Source: Planctomycetaceae bacterium (GTDB lineage Bacteria > Planctomycetota > Phycisphaerae > SM23-33). Taken from it: a DNA stretch of 53,771 bases. The stretch spans positions 1 through 53,771 of the forward strand of contig JAJFVE010000175.1 of the NCBI GenBank assembly GCA_021371965.1, written 5' to 3'. Below, piece after piece: positions 1 to 8,950 of this stretch. The notes under the pieces were generated by a model. It was given only the letters and a program-made list of their open reading frames with translations, ran no database searches and was not told where the DNA came from. Numbering within the stretch: the stretch's first letter is position 1; every line of letters starts with the position of its first letter. Made by a program: the position numbers and the translations under genes.

Positions 1-994
1 CAAGGTCCAGGTCGTCGTCGCCACCATCGCCTTCGGCATGGGGATCGACAAGTCCAACGTGCGGTTCGTCGTGCATGGCGACCTGCCCAAGAACATGGAA
101 GGCTACTACCAGGAGACCGGCCGCGCCGGACGCGACGGCGAAGCGGCCCGGTGCCTGCTGTTCTTCTCGCGGGCCGACATTCCCAAGATCCGCTATTTCA
201 TCGACGCCATCGAGGACGACACGCTGCGGGCCGCCGCGGCGGCGCAGTTGTCCGGCATGGTCCGCTACGCCACCGCCAGCGCCTGCCGGCGAGCGCAACT
301 GCTGGCGTATTTCGGCGAGAAGTACCCCCACGACAACTGCCAGGCCTGCGACGTCTGCTCGGGCAACGTCGAGCTGATCGAGGCCACCGTCGAGGCGCAG
401 ATCCTGATGTCGGCCGTGGCCCGCACGGGCGAGCGGTTCGGGGCCAATCACGTGGTCGACGTGGTCATCGGCGCCAACACCGAGCGGATCCGCTCGCTGG
501 GTCACGACCAGATCAAGACCTACGGCGCCGGCAAAGACCGCGGCAGCAAACGCGCGTGGCTGAACATCGTCGACAACCTCATCGCCCAGCAGTGCCTGCT
601 GGTGGCCGGCGACCGCTACCCCGTGCTGGGCCTGAGCGACAAGGGCCGCGACGTGCTCTTCGGCCGGGCGTCGTTCAAGGTGTTGCGCCGCACGGAAGAG
701 CCCGCCGCCAAGGTGCGAGTCCGCAAGGGCCGCTCCGCCGGCACGTCCGAGGCCGCCGCTCCGATCACCGATTACGACCCGGATCTGTTCCAGAAGCTCC
801 GCGAGGTCCGCAGCGCCCTGGCCTTCGAGCGCGGCGTGCCGCCGTACGTTGTCTTCTCCGACCGCACCCTGCACGAGATGGCCCGCGACCTGCCCACCAC
901 GGCCCAGGCCCTGCTCGAAATCACCGGCGTGGGCCAGAAGAAGCTGGACCAGTTCGGCCAAAAGTTCATCGACGCGATCCGCAATTACAAATGA
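1..994 (+). CDS. recQ: ATP-dependent DNA helicase RecQ, C-terminal part
   Basis: The reading frame is open from base 2, so the gene begins upstream of the window. RecQ unwinds DNA in the 3'-5' direction during recombination and fork repair in the cytoplasm. The visible part opens with the end of the second RecA-like domain: motif V reads VVATIAFGMGIDK and motif VI reads QETGRAGRDG. The zinc-binding subdomain follows, with four cysteines in CRRAQLLAYF...CQACDVC. Next come the RQC winged helix and a C-terminal HRDC domain (roughly bases 780-985). Domain order and spacing match full-length bacterial RecQ. The TGA stop lies inside a dispersed repeat word (994-1019). The family call is firm; nothing can be said about the start or promoter. 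Confidence 0.96.
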   Translation, partial: KVQVVVATIAFGMGIDKSNVRFVVHGDLPKNMEGYYQETGRAGRDGEAARCLLFFSRADIPKIRYFIDAIEDDTLRAAAAAQLSGMVRYATASACRRAQLLAYFGEKYPHDNCQACDVCSGNVELIEATVEAQILMSAVARTGERFGANHVVDVVIGANTERIRSLGHDQIKTYGAGKDRGSKRAWLNIVDNLIAQQCLLVAGDRYPVLGLSDKGRDVLFGRASFKVLRRTEEPAAKVRVRKGRSAGTSEAAAPITDYDPDLFQKLREVRSALAFERGVPPYVVFSDRTLHEMARDLPTTAQALLEITGVGQKKLDQFGQKFIDAIRNYK

Positions 995-1019
995 TTGCGG
1001 ATGTCGGATTGTGGATTGC
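994..1019 (-). repeat. Solo arm of the AATCCGCA word repeat
   Basis: On the minus strand this reads GCAATCCACAATCCGACATC and onward, short words sharing AATCC. Similar arms occur at 4523-4554 and 14874-14909, and a shorter one near 13756. It begins within the recQ stop codon (TGA 992-994), the arrangement also seen at the cellulase-like gene. Confidence 0.6.
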
Positions 1020-1381
1020 ATATTGTGGGCAGCCGCGAGGCTTGGATGTCTGCACCACCAGCCCGCCGGCGACTATGGAGTGCGGCAGCCATAGCTGCCG
1101 CTTTCAGAGTTTCTCCAGACCAGCACTGCGACAGGCAGAACGTCCGCAACCGCCTCCCCGCAATCATGTCCCCGGATAACGCGATCCCCAAGCCCGCGGA
1201 GCCGGCGCCTGATAGTAGCCCCGGGTTGGAGCCGGAGGCGAAGCCCGGGGTAACCCGCCCCCCCCGTGTCCGAGCCCCCGAACGGGGGCGATTGAAGGAC
1301 CGGGACTGGAAGTGCCATTCGTATCTGTCCCCTATTAAAGTTGATCCCCTCGGCCAGCTCAGATTGCGCCAGGAGCACGGT
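995..1381. other. Intergenic stretch with several palindromes, no gene seen
   Basis: No convincing coding region lies between recQ and the converging FGE-like gene. The open frames here are short and resemble no family. The stretch holds an AATCCGCA-type repeat arm (994-1019) and the palindrome at 1074-1104. At about 1216-1252 the blocks CCCCGGG and CCCGGGG form a third possible hairpin. Confidence 0.6.
1074..1104. repeat. 31-bp GCGGCAGC/GCTGCCGC palindrome, copy 1
   Basis: A perfect 8-bp stem GCGGCAGC/GCTGCCGC sits inside a 31-bp unit beginning TATGGAGTGC. The same unit, differing at one base, recurs at 51831-51861 inside another repeat. Two near-identical copies 50 kb apart indicate a dispersed element, not a local terminator. 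Confidence 0.75.
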
Positions 1382-2314
1382 CTATTGCAGTTCAACTGCA
1401 ATGCGGAATCCCGCCTGACTGCCTCGGCCGTTAGGATTTCCGAATATGCGATATGACGACCGGCATAGCAGACTTCCATCCCAGAAGCATCCGCCGCGCA
1501 GAACACGATGCGCATTTATCAGCGGCTCCGTGCTTGGTCCTGTCGGGTCAACGGCCTCTGCGTTGGCATAGGAGTCGGTGAACCAATCCGAGCACCATTC
1601 CAGTACATTGCCGTGCATATCGTATAGGCCCCATGCATTGGGCTCCTTTTGTCCGACTGGGTGTGACGTGCCCTTGCCGTTATCCTGGTACCAAGCGTAG
1701 TTTTTCAGCTTTCGGTCGTCGTCGCCAAAGCAAAAGCGGGTCGCGCTTCCAGCACGACAAGCATATTCCCATTCGGCCTCAGTCAAGAGACGAACCTTCC
1801 TTTTCGTCAAATCCGTGACCTTCTTGCAGAAATCCATTGCATCGTTTCGTGATACCGTCTCCACAGGGAGTTTCGCGTCCCCCTTGAAGATCTGCGGACG
1901 TGTCCCCATAACCTTTGTCCACTGCTCCTGGGTGACTTCGTATACTCCCACGTAGAAAGGGCGAGTGATCGTTACTTTGTGTTGCGGGCGCTGATCGTCG
2001 GGACAATCCTTCTCAGCGGTGCCCATAATGAAGTTGCCGGCTGGAATCAAAGCGGCCTTGAGCGTAACCCCGCTTCCCAGGTCCAGTATGACTTCCGTTT
2101 GAGTAATCCCGGCACGACGGGCATATTCCGCGATGGTCTCCTTCCCGTCCCAGAGCAGACGTGCGGTTTGGGATGTCGTTGCGGGCCTGGAGGCAGACGG
2201 GGCAGAGGGCTCGGCTTGATTTGGATTGCCGGCCAGCATCGGGCCAACGTAGAGCACCAATGCTATGGAGACGGGAATCCATGCAATCAGATGATTCGAC
2301 GTCAGCGATCTCAT
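1382..2314 (-). CDS. Secreted formylglycine-generating-enzyme-like (SUMF1 domain) protein
   Basis: A 310-residue protein with an N-terminal hydrophobic signal or anchor (residues 10-29), a Pro/Ser-rich linker, and an FGE-sulfatase (SUMF1) domain at about 85-308. Family marks include IPAGNFIMGT, RLLTEAEWEYACRAG, GLYDMHGNVLEWCSDW and RVLRGGCF. True sulfatase-activating FGE uses two cysteines spaced C-x4-C near the C-terminus. Here Cys284 is present but the +5 position is Arg289, so oxidation of a sulfatase cysteine is doubtful. A structural or binding role is as likely. The ATG at 2314 is preceded by GAAAGGAA at good spacing. Base composition is lower in GC than most neighbours. Confidence 0.88.
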   Translation of the reverse strand: MRSLTSNHLIAWIPVSIALVLYVGPMLAGNPNQAEPSAPSASRPATTSQTARLLWDGKETIAEYARRAGITQTEVILDLGSGVTLKAALIPAGNFIMGTAEKDCPDDQRPQHKVTITRPFYVGVYEVTQEQWTKVMGTRPQIFKGDAKLPVETVSRNDAMDFCKKVTDLTKRKVRLLTEAEWEYACRAGSATRFCFGDDDRKLKNYAWYQDNGKGTSHPVGQKEPNAWGLYDMHGNVLEWCSDWFTDSYANAEAVDPTGPSTEPLINAHRVLRGGCFWDGSLLCRSSYRIFGNPNGRGSQAGFRIAVELQ

Positions 2315-2591
2315 ATCCGGATTCCTTTCTTCCAGATAGGCCTTGCTTCCACAGTTGATTGGGTGTTGAAATTATCTGTCGGTCGCAATAAAAGTCAACT
2401 TCATGGCGTCAAATAGTTTCCTCCCCGGTCCTGCCCAGTCCCCGCCCACTTGCGTCCACTCCAGAAGTGAGGTTTCCCATTGCTGTGTCAACGAGTACCC
2501 CATAGAATCCCATAGCAACGTCAACCACGCTGCCTGGCAGAAGACATCGGCAAACGAAGCTGGCAATCCCTTGTGGCGAGGGGAGGCGAAC

Positions 2592-4031
2592 ATGTTTCGG
2601 CACGTCTGCGGAATGAGCAGAACTCAGTCTTTTAGATCCACGGCGGGGAAAGCATCGGTGCGGTTGTTGGGGGTCGGCGCGGCTTGCGCCTTGATCGCCG
2701 TCATTATTGCCATAGCGGTGCTGTGGCGGCCTGCCCCATCCGTAAAGACGTCCGACATCGAGGCGACGTCGCTTCCGTCGGTGCAAGACGACCTCATGCC
2801 GTTAGAGAAAGCCCTGCAGTCGAGCAGCGCCACCGAAAGGGAAACGGCATTGGCGAAACTTTCAGCTCTCGGAGCCAAGGCCACACCCGCCCTGCCAGCC
2901 ATTCTCAAGCTGGCGGATGGCTCCATGTTGTCCGTACGTGAAGAGAAGGCGGTCCTGGATGCGCTGGCGGCGATCGGTTCGGGCGCCCGCCCGGGGGTCT
3001 CGCTTGTTCTGAAACGATTGAACCACCCCGACCCGGCCGTCGTCTCGGCCGCCGCCAACGCTCTTGGGAAGGTTGGGCTCGATCTCGCTGGCGCCCAGAC
3101 CGTATTAGAGCTCCTGCTGCAGGCGGATAATCCGTTCCGGCGGCATCGCCTCTACCCGCTGGCCGGTGATTTGCTGGCAGCCATCGGGCCGCAGGCGAAA
3201 CAACTGATCCCGTCACTCCGCGTTGTCCTGAAGAGCACCGACCCGAAGGTCGACGGGGTATGTGTTTCTGCTCTGGCGCCTCTTGGCCGCGACGCTTTGC
3301 CCGCCTTGCCGGAACTGGCCGCGCTCCTGTACAACAGGAACGGCATGCTGCGAGATGATCAGGTAGCCCGCAAGGTCATCGTATTGCTTGGCTGCCTTGG
3401 CCCGGAATCGGCAACCTATCTTACCAACGCCCTCGGGCGCGTGGGACCCAGTCTCGACAAAGACGTTTCGGACACGCTCGTGCGGATGGGCAAGACCGCA
3501 GTGCCCGCGCTCACTCAATGCCTATCCGACAGCCCCAATTTCCTGGTAGTGGATGTTCTGGCGCGGATCGGACCCGATGCTCGGGCAGCGATCCCGGTGC
3601 TGATTTTGCGTCTCGACGAGTCCAGCCAGTTCTTTCCGCATCCGGCCGCCCAAGCCATCGAAATGATCGGCGTCCAGGCCGAGCAGACGCCCCCCTTGGC
3701 CGAGGCCATGCTGCGTGAACGGCGCCCTGTCGGGGCGGACTTGTTCACCATGGCCGATATCTTCACGAAGGTCATCCCTCCACTGGGCGCCAAGGCGATC
3801 TGCCTCCTTCCCCAATTGCGGCGGGGGTTGCACCACAAGGACGACCAGGTCGCCATCGCCTGCGCGAAGGTACTGGCGACGCTGGGACCAGCCGCTGCTG
3901 AGGCCTCCCCCGATCTGGTGGCCGGCTTTACCGGCGATTGGGGATCAGAACGTCAGCGGGCGTTCTTCAACGCACTGCTTTCGGTACATCCAGCCGCAGC
4001 AGGCCAACTGCTCAAACGGGGCAATCCTTAG
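2592..4031 (+). CDS. Membrane-anchored HEAT-repeat protein
   Basis: Predicted 479 residues from the ATG at 2592, which follows GGGGAGG at good spacing; the frame is open further upstream, but no better start signal is seen there. Residues about 24-45 form one membrane segment, so the rest probably faces the periplasm. The remainder is a chain of helical HEAT/PBS-lyase-type repeats, with recurring patterns such as ALAKLSALGAKATPALPAIL and ACAKVLATLGPAAAEASP. HEAT arrays bind proteins; no catalytic motif is visible. It is divergent from the FGE-like gene, with 277 bp between the two starts. The specific function is unknown. Confidence 0.85.
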   Translation: MFRHVCGMSRTQSFRSTAGKASVRLLGVGAACALIAVIIAIAVLWRPAPSVKTSDIEATSLPSVQDDLMPLEKALQSSSATERETALAKLSALGAKATPALPAILKLADGSMLSVREEKAVLDALAAIGSGARPGVSLVLKRLNHPDPAVVSAAANALGKVGLDLAGAQTVLELLLQADNPFRRHRLYPLAGDLLAAIGPQAKQLIPSLRVVLKSTDPKVDGVCVSALAPLGRDALPALPELAALLYNRNGMLRDDQVARKVIVLLGCLGPESATYLTNALGRVGPSLDKDVSDTLVRMGKTAVPALTQCLSDSPNFLVVDVLARIGPDARAAIPVLILRLDESSQFFPHPAAQAIEMIGVQAEQTPPLAEAMLRERRPVGADLFTMADIFTKVIPPLGAKAICLLPQLRRGLHHKDDQVAIACAKVLATLGPAAAEASPDLVAGFTGDWGSERQRAFFNALLSVHPAAAGQLLKRGNP

Positions 4032-4079
4032 CGAACAATGGCCGCGAGTCGTCGCTGCCCGGGAAATAGGAAAATAGGG

Positions 4080-4176
4080 GACAGTCCCGAATGGCATTGA
4101 TGATCCGCCTGCCGAGGGCGTCGTAGGTCATCGTCGCGACGGCCGCGCCGGTCTGGAGCGTGCCGCCGCTGTCGCG
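4080..4176 (-). pseudogene. Remnant of an RHS/YD-repeat protein
   Basis: Minus-strand translation gives GTLQTGAAVATMTYDALGRR, which carries the YD-repeat signature TYDALGRRI. A stop codon closes the frame just upstream (4177-4179), and the reading runs out into unrelated sequence downstream. It is too short to be a functional RHS protein, so it is probably the relic of a larger gene. Confidence 0.5.
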
Positions 4177-4433
4177 TCACGCCCGCCGCACGGCCGCCAG
4201 GCGGTTCCTCATAAGTCATGTTGCCCTGGGCGTGGTGAAGGCTCTTGAACCCTTGAATTAAGGTATCTGTCCCACTCGTCAGGCAGCACCATCATGCACG
4301 GTCGCCTTGGATGCCAGCCGAGGCGCATGAAGTATCTAACTAATTGTCAGATAATGACTTATGTCATATGATGTTCGCGGAAAAGTATTCTCCATGCCTT
4401 CGACATGCGCACTATGCGCACCTGAAGACGGCG

Positions 4434-4467
4434 AAACCGCTGTGAAAAGTACAACAAAGTGCAAGGA
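4434..4467. repeat. 34-bp dispersed repeat, copy 1
   Basis: The unit starting AAACCGCTGTGAAAAGTACA is identical over 34 bp to 53045-53078, with weaker similarity for about 15 bp beyond. Both copies are intergenic. The role is unknown. Confidence 0.75.
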
Positions 4468-4522
4468 CGTGCAAGTCAATGGGCCGTGATCGCAGCGCCA
4501 GCGGTTCGGGCAACGAAGAAAT

Positions 4523-4554
4523 AATCCGCAATCCGGGATCCACAATCCGAAATC
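4523..4554 (+). repeat. Solo arm of the AATCCGCA word repeat
   Basis: Reads AATCCGCAATCCGGGATCCA and onward, tandem words sharing AATCC. It lies 3 bp beyond the stop codon of the GGDEF/HD-GYP gene. Confidence 0.6.
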
Positions 4555-4557
4555 GTT

Positions 4558-6822
4558 CTATTGCTCGGCGGTCGTCTGCGACTGGAGCTGCGCTTCGAGC
4601 TGGGTCTGCAGGTCTTCTTTGATGCGCCAGGTGTGCTTCTGTCGCTGCGTGTTGAGCAGGACGGCCGGACTGAGTCGTTCGGCCAGTGCCACAAACGACT
4701 CGACGACGATGGGGTCGAACTGGGAACCACTCTTGGCTTTGATTTCCTCGACGGCGTCCTGGGGAGTTCGCGGCCCGCGGAAGGCTCGGGGCGAGGTCAT
4801 GGCCTCGAAGGAATCGGCCACCGCCAGGATGCGTGCCGACAGCGGGATCTGCGCCCCGACGAGGCCCTCGGGGTATCCGGTGCCGTCGAAGTGTTCGTGG
4901 TGGTATCGGACGGTGGGGATTTCCTGTTCGAGGAACTCCATGCCTTCCATGATGCGCGCCCCGATCTGGGGGTGGCGTTGCATGATCTGCCACTGCTGCT
5001 CGTTGAGCCCGCCGTTGCACAGCAGCACCGAGTCGGGCATGGCCAGCATGCCGATGTCGTGCAGGATGGCCGCCCCGCTGAGGTGCTTGATCAGGCGGTC
5101 GGGCAGTTCCATCTCGCGAGCGACGAGCACCGCCAGGTGGCGCACGCGGTGGGCGTGGTCGGCCATGTGCGGATTGCGCTGCTCGAGGGTCTCGATGACC
5201 TCCTCGACGGCGCTGACGAACAGGTCTTTGAAGTGCGTGTCCAGTCCGGCCAGTTTCTTCGACAGGCTGTTGACCTTGAGTCGGTCGGGCGCCATGTCCG
5301 GCCAGCGGATCGAGTCCAGGTCCTGTGAGAGCACGTAGCGGTTGCGCCCGAGCTCCTTGGCGGCGTACAGGGCGCGGTCGGCCATGCTCAGCAGCGCGCT
5401 GGGGCTCTCGATCTCGCCGCTGTGCAGGTCGGCGATCCCGATCGAGCAGGTGGCGCGCAGCTCGACGTTGGCGGCCGTAATCACCAGGTCGGCGACGGCC
5501 TTGCGGATGCGCTCGGCCACGGGCACGGCGTCGCTGGCGGCGCTTTCGGGCAGGAGGATGGCGAACTCGTCGCCGCCGAACCGCGCGGGCAGGTCGGCCT
5601 TGCGGCAGGCGGCCATGATCGCCGCTCCCACGCGCCGGATCATTTCGTCGCCGGCGGGATGCCCGCCGGCGTCGTTGACGGCCTTGAAGAAGTCGATGTC
5701 GATCACGACGGCCGTCAGGGGGCGGTTGTAGCGGCGGGCCTGCTGGAAGGAGGTCTGGAGCATCTCGTCGAATCGGCGGCGGTTGGCCAGTCCGGTCAGG
5801 GCGTCGGTCTTGGAGTTGCGGTCCATCTCGTCAAAGGCCGATTCGAGTCGCCGGGCCACTTCCAGCGGTTCGCCGTGGAGGTCTCGCGTCAGGCTGTGGC
5901 TGTCAGCCTTGCCGCACTCGATCTGCTGCAGGCGTCGCATCAGCCGCAGGACCGGTCCGGCCACCAGCATGTGCACGCCGGTGATGACCAGCAGGATCAA
6001 TCCCACCGAAAGGCTCAGGATAATCAGGACGGTGCGGCGGGCGCCGACAGCCTGGCGGAAAACCTGGTCGTCATCGACGACGGCGCGGTAGTAGCCCAGC
6101 ACCTTGCCGCCATGATCGTGGGCCAGCCAGGCCACCGTGAGCTTGTTGCCCTCGCCGTGCCAGAACGACTGCGACGCAGTCACGCTGGATTCCTGCGCCA
6201 GCGGCAGGGCCTGGGATCGCACGAAGTCCATCTGTCCGCCGATGAGGCGCCCCAATTGCGAGAGGCTCGGCCCGTCCAGCACGCGTCCGATCCAGAAGCT
6301 GCCGGCAACGGCAGAATCCCGCGCAGCCTTTTCGCCCGGCACGTCGCAGCGGACGTACAGGCCTACGTTAGCTCCAAAGTCCACCAGGCGAACGGGGCCG
6401 TCTTCGGCTGCCGGCCCCGCGGCCGGCGGCGCCCCAAGGGCGACGACGTCCCCCCGGCGCGACCATTGCATGACGATCTTGCCGGATCTGTCGCAGATCC
6501 AGGCCACGTCCGCCTGCGTGGCGCTGATCCCCTGGTCGAGAACGGTCCGTATCTGGGCGGCGTCGTCGCGTCCAGCCAGGAAGTCCTTCACCTGGCGGCC
6601 GTTGGCCCAGGCCCAACATGACCGCTGGAGCGCGCTGCGCTGGTTCTGCAGGGCCGTTTCGACGGTCTTCTGGGCGCCCAGGGCCCGCTCGCTCAGGGCG
6701 GCCTGCTGCTGGTCGAGCGACTGGGGTCGCAGGAAGAACAGGTCGACGAGGAAGATGGCCCCGGCCGAGGTAATGGCGAAGATCAACAGCATGCCCGGCG
6801 ATGTTATTTTCAGACCGCTCAA
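4558..6822 (-). CDS. Membrane c-di-GMP protein with GGDEF and HD-GYP domains
   Basis: About 754 residues. Two membrane segments (about 11-31 and 262-288) bracket a periplasmic CHASE4-like sensor region. A HAMP-like linker leads to a GGDEF domain with intact FGGDEF and an RxxD inhibitory site (RKAD) five residues before it. A C-terminal HD-GYP domain follows, with HDIG and HHEHFDGTGYP. GGDEF makes cyclic di-GMP and HD-GYP hydrolyses it, so the protein could act in both directions under sensor and product control. GGAGG lies 6 nt before the TTG at 6822 but directly abuts the TTG at 6828, so 6822 is preferred. No cognate effector gene is adjacent. Confidence 0.95.
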   Translation of the reverse strand: MSGLKITSPGMLLIFAITSAGAIFLVDLFFLRPQSLDQQQAALSERALGAQKTVETALQNQRSALQRSCWAWANGRQVKDFLAGRDDAAQIRTVLDQGISATQADVAWICDRSGKIVMQWSRRGDVVALGAPPAAGPAAEDGPVRLVDFGANVGLYVRCDVPGEKAARDSAVAGSFWIGRVLDGPSLSQLGRLIGGQMDFVRSQALPLAQESSVTASQSFWHGEGNKLTVAWLAHDHGGKVLGYYRAVVDDDQVFRQAVGARRTVLIILSLSVGLILLVITGVHMLVAGPVLRLMRRLQQIECGKADSHSLTRDLHGEPLEVARRLESAFDEMDRNSKTDALTGLANRRRFDEMLQTSFQQARRYNRPLTAVVIDIDFFKAVNDAGGHPAGDEMIRRVGAAIMAACRKADLPARFGGDEFAILLPESAASDAVPVAERIRKAVADLVITAANVELRATCSIGIADLHSGEIESPSALLSMADRALYAAKELGRNRYVLSQDLDSIRWPDMAPDRLKVNSLSKKLAGLDTHFKDLFVSAVEEVIETLEQRNPHMADHAHRVRHLAVLVAREMELPDRLIKHLSGAAILHDIGMLAMPDSVLLCNGGLNEQQWQIMQRHPQIGARIMEGMEFLEQEIPTVRYHHEHFDGTGYPEGLVGAQIPLSARILAVADSFEAMTSPRAFRGPRTPQDAVEEIKAKSGSQFDPIVVESFVALAERLSPAVLLNTQRQKHTWRIKEDLQTQLEAQLQSQTTAEQ

Positions 6823-7064
6823 GACCAACCTCCACGGCTACCCGCGAGTGTTTGAATCCGTAAATCCATCAATGATCGCTCTGACAGAAGTCTGGGATAC
6901 GGCGGCCGGCTTGCCAAACTGTGCCCAAAAGAATCTGCCGCCATCGCCGGACTCCTGCCTGTAACGTCTCCGCACCCGGGGCAACTGCCGTCAGACAGCG
7001 CCACACTAGAAGGTTCGGACGAAACCGGGAGTGACTTTGGTAAGGCCTGCCGCTTTGGTTGCCC

Positions 7065-7093
7065 TTGACTTGCCCCCGCGCCGGCCTTACTAT
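7065..7093 (+). promoter_or_regulatory. Sigma-70-type promoter of the carbamoyltransferase gene
   Basis: TTGACT (7065-7070), a 17-bp spacer, then TACTAT (7088-7093). The expected transcript start is only a few bases before the ATG at 7106, so the mRNA should be leaderless or nearly so. The promoter lies inside the upstream extension of the open frame, which argues against an earlier start. Confidence 0.65.
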
Positions 7094-7105
7094 CCGGCAA
7101 TCCTC

Positions 7106-8935
7106 ATGAAGATACTCGGCCTACACGCCAATACGCACGAGAGCGGATGCGCGATCATCATCGACGGACGGCTCGTGCACGCCTCCAGCCAGGAACGCTA
7201 TGACCGCGCCAAGATGTCCGGCGCGGCGCCGGTGGAGGCCATCGACGCCGCTTTGGCCGATTGCGGCATCTCCGCGGCCGACATCGACTGGCTGGCCGTG
7301 TCCGACGACCTGGGCGCCGAGGGCTATTCCCGCTCCGGCAGCGCGCACAAGCGCCAGATGCTCAAGGAGACCTGGCCCGACGCGCGGCGGTACTTCCGGG
7401 GCCGCCCGCTGCAGCTCTGGAAGTACTACGAAAGCCACCGCTTCAGCCACGGCACGCGCACGGGCCTGAGGCGGGCCTCGCACGTCGAAGCTGCCAAGAA
7501 GCACCTGCAGGCCAAGGGCTTCCGGGGCAAGACCGGCTCGTGGGAACACGGATACTGCCATGCGGCCACGGCGTACTACTGCAGCGGGTTCGACCGCTGC
7601 CTCGTGTTCGTCAATGAGGGCAGCAGCTTCATCAACTCGTGCAGCGTGTACCTGGCCGGCCAGGGCAAGCTCGAAAAGATCCTGGACGTGCCCACCACGC
7701 ACAGCCCGGGCATGTTCTACTCGACCATCACACAGCTTCTGGGCTTCAAGCCCAACCGCCACGAAGGCAAGATCACCGGCCTGGCCGCCCTGGGCGACCC
7801 GACGGTGCTGGGCGGCCTGGCCCGCTCGCTCTTTCATCTGCGGTCCGACCGCGACGACTTCTACAGCTCCCCACTGCTGTACCTGTGGTGGCGCGACTAC
7901 CACACGAGCAAGCGAGGCCGCCCGCTGCCCCCCGAGCTGCGCGAGCACAAGATCGCCGACATGGCTGCCGCATGGCAACTGGCGCTGGAAGAGGCCCTGG
8001 TCGCCCTGACAGAACGGTATCTCCAGCGATATCCGGACATCCGCAAGGTCGCCCTGGCCGGCGGCGTCCACGGCAACGTCAAGCTCAACCAGCGAATCAA
8101 CGCCTTGGCCGGCGTGGAAGAAATCTACGTGCACCCCGGCATGAGCGACTGCGGCCAGCCCGTCGGCGCGGCGCTGGCGTGCTGGGCCGACAGCGACGGA
8201 CCCGTGCAGCCCTTCCGCCACGACAACGTCTACCTCGGCCCGGGCATCTGCCCCGACGAGATCGACCGCCTCAGTCGCGAATATCAACTGGTCTTTGAGG
8301 ACACGCCCGACGTCACTGGCGTCGTCGCCGAACTGCTGGCGCAGAAGAAGGTCGTCGGCATCTGTCGCGGACGCATGGAGTACGGGCCGCGGGCGCTGGG
8401 CAACCGTAGCATCCTCTATACCCCCACCGACCCGGCCGTCAACGACTGGCTCAACAAGCAGCTCGGACGCACCGAGTTCATGCCCTTCGCGCCCGTGACG
8501 CTGCGCGAGCACGCCGACCAGTGCTACCTCGATGCCGACAAGAGCGCCTACACCGCCGCCTACATGACCGTCTGCTACGACTGCACCGAGTGGATGAAGC
8601 AGACCCAGCCGGCCGTGGTGCACGTCGACGGGACGGCGCGGCCGCAGTATATCTCCCGCAACCAAAACCCGTTCTACTACGACGTGATCGACAAGTTCCG
8701 CCGGCGCACGGGGCTGCCCAGCGTGGTCAACACCTCGTTCAACATGCACGAGGAACCCATCGTGCGGACGGCCTGGGACGCCCTGCGGGCGTTCGTGGCC
8801 AGCAATCTCGACGCGCTGGTGCTGGAAGACCGCCTGATCCTGCGCGACAAAAACGAGTCCCTGCGCGCTAAGCTTAAAGGCACGTGGGCCAGCGACGAAG
8901 GCAAGTGGATTGAATCGGAAGTTCCCGGAACCTGA
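7106..8935 (+). CDS. Carbamoyltransferase (NodU/CmcH/TobZ family)
   Basis: A 609-residue cytoplasmic protein matching the two-domain O-carbamoyltransferases. These use carbamoyl phosphate and ATP to form a carbamoyl adenylate and transfer the carbamoyl group to a hydroxyl of a sugar or natural product. Family marks include an N-terminal ILGLHANTHESGCAII strand-loop, HEGKITGLAALG, ALAGGVHGNVKLNQRI, and the near-invariant GRMEYGPRALGNRSIL. The late NTSFNMHEEPIV segment belongs to the C-terminal domain. Length is normal for the family. The ATG at 7106 follows a promoter directly. No antibiotic, nodulation-factor or glycosyltransferase genes are adjacent, so the substrate is unknown; an exopolysaccharide or glycolipid sugar is possible. 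Confidence 0.92.
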   Translation: MKILGLHANTHESGCAIIIDGRLVHASSQERYDRAKMSGAAPVEAIDAALADCGISAADIDWLAVSDDLGAEGYSRSGSAHKRQMLKETWPDARRYFRGRPLQLWKYYESHRFSHGTRTGLRRASHVEAAKKHLQAKGFRGKTGSWEHGYCHAATAYYCSGFDRCLVFVNEGSSFINSCSVYLAGQGKLEKILDVPTTHSPGMFYSTITQLLGFKPNRHEGKITGLAALGDPTVLGGLARSLFHLRSDRDDFYSSPLLYLWWRDYHTSKRGRPLPPELREHKIADMAAAWQLALEEALVALTERYLQRYPDIRKVALAGGVHGNVKLNQRINALAGVEEIYVHPGMSDCGQPVGAALACWADSDGPVQPFRHDNVYLGPGICPDEIDRLSREYQLVFEDTPDVTGVVAELLAQKKVVGICRGRMEYGPRALGNRSILYTPTDPAVNDWLNKQLGRTEFMPFAPVTLREHADQCYLDADKSAYTAAYMTVCYDCTEWMKQTQPAVVHVDGTARPQYISRNQNPFYYDVIDKFRRRTGLPSVVNTSFNMHEEPIVRTAWDALRAFVASNLDALVLEDRLILRDKNESLRAKLKGTWASDEGKWIESEVPGT

Positions 8936-8950
8936 CCAGGAGCGACTGCA

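Larger units (their letters stand above)
4032..4557. other. Intergenic stretch with an RHS remnant and dispersed repeats
   Basis: No intact gene is seen. The stretch carries a decayed RHS-repeat coding fragment on the minus strand (4080-4176), one copy of a 34-bp dispersed repeat (4434-4467), and an AATCCGCA word arm next to the stop of the GGDEF gene (4523-4554). The phrase TATCTGTCCC occurs here near 4264 and also near 1322. Confidence 0.6.

Noticed and set aside
2403..2591. N-terminal extension of the HEAT protein
   Set aside because: The ATG at 2592 has a much better ribosome binding site, and the extension has no domain features.
5422..6621. 399-codon frame opposite the GGDEF/HD-GYP gene
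   Set aside because: Shadow of a gene with intact enzyme motifs.
7121..8749. Long open frame opposite the carbamoyltransferase gene
   Set aside because: It is the antisense of a clear family gene in GC-rich DNA; its composition (Val/Ala/Gly/His-rich) matches no family.
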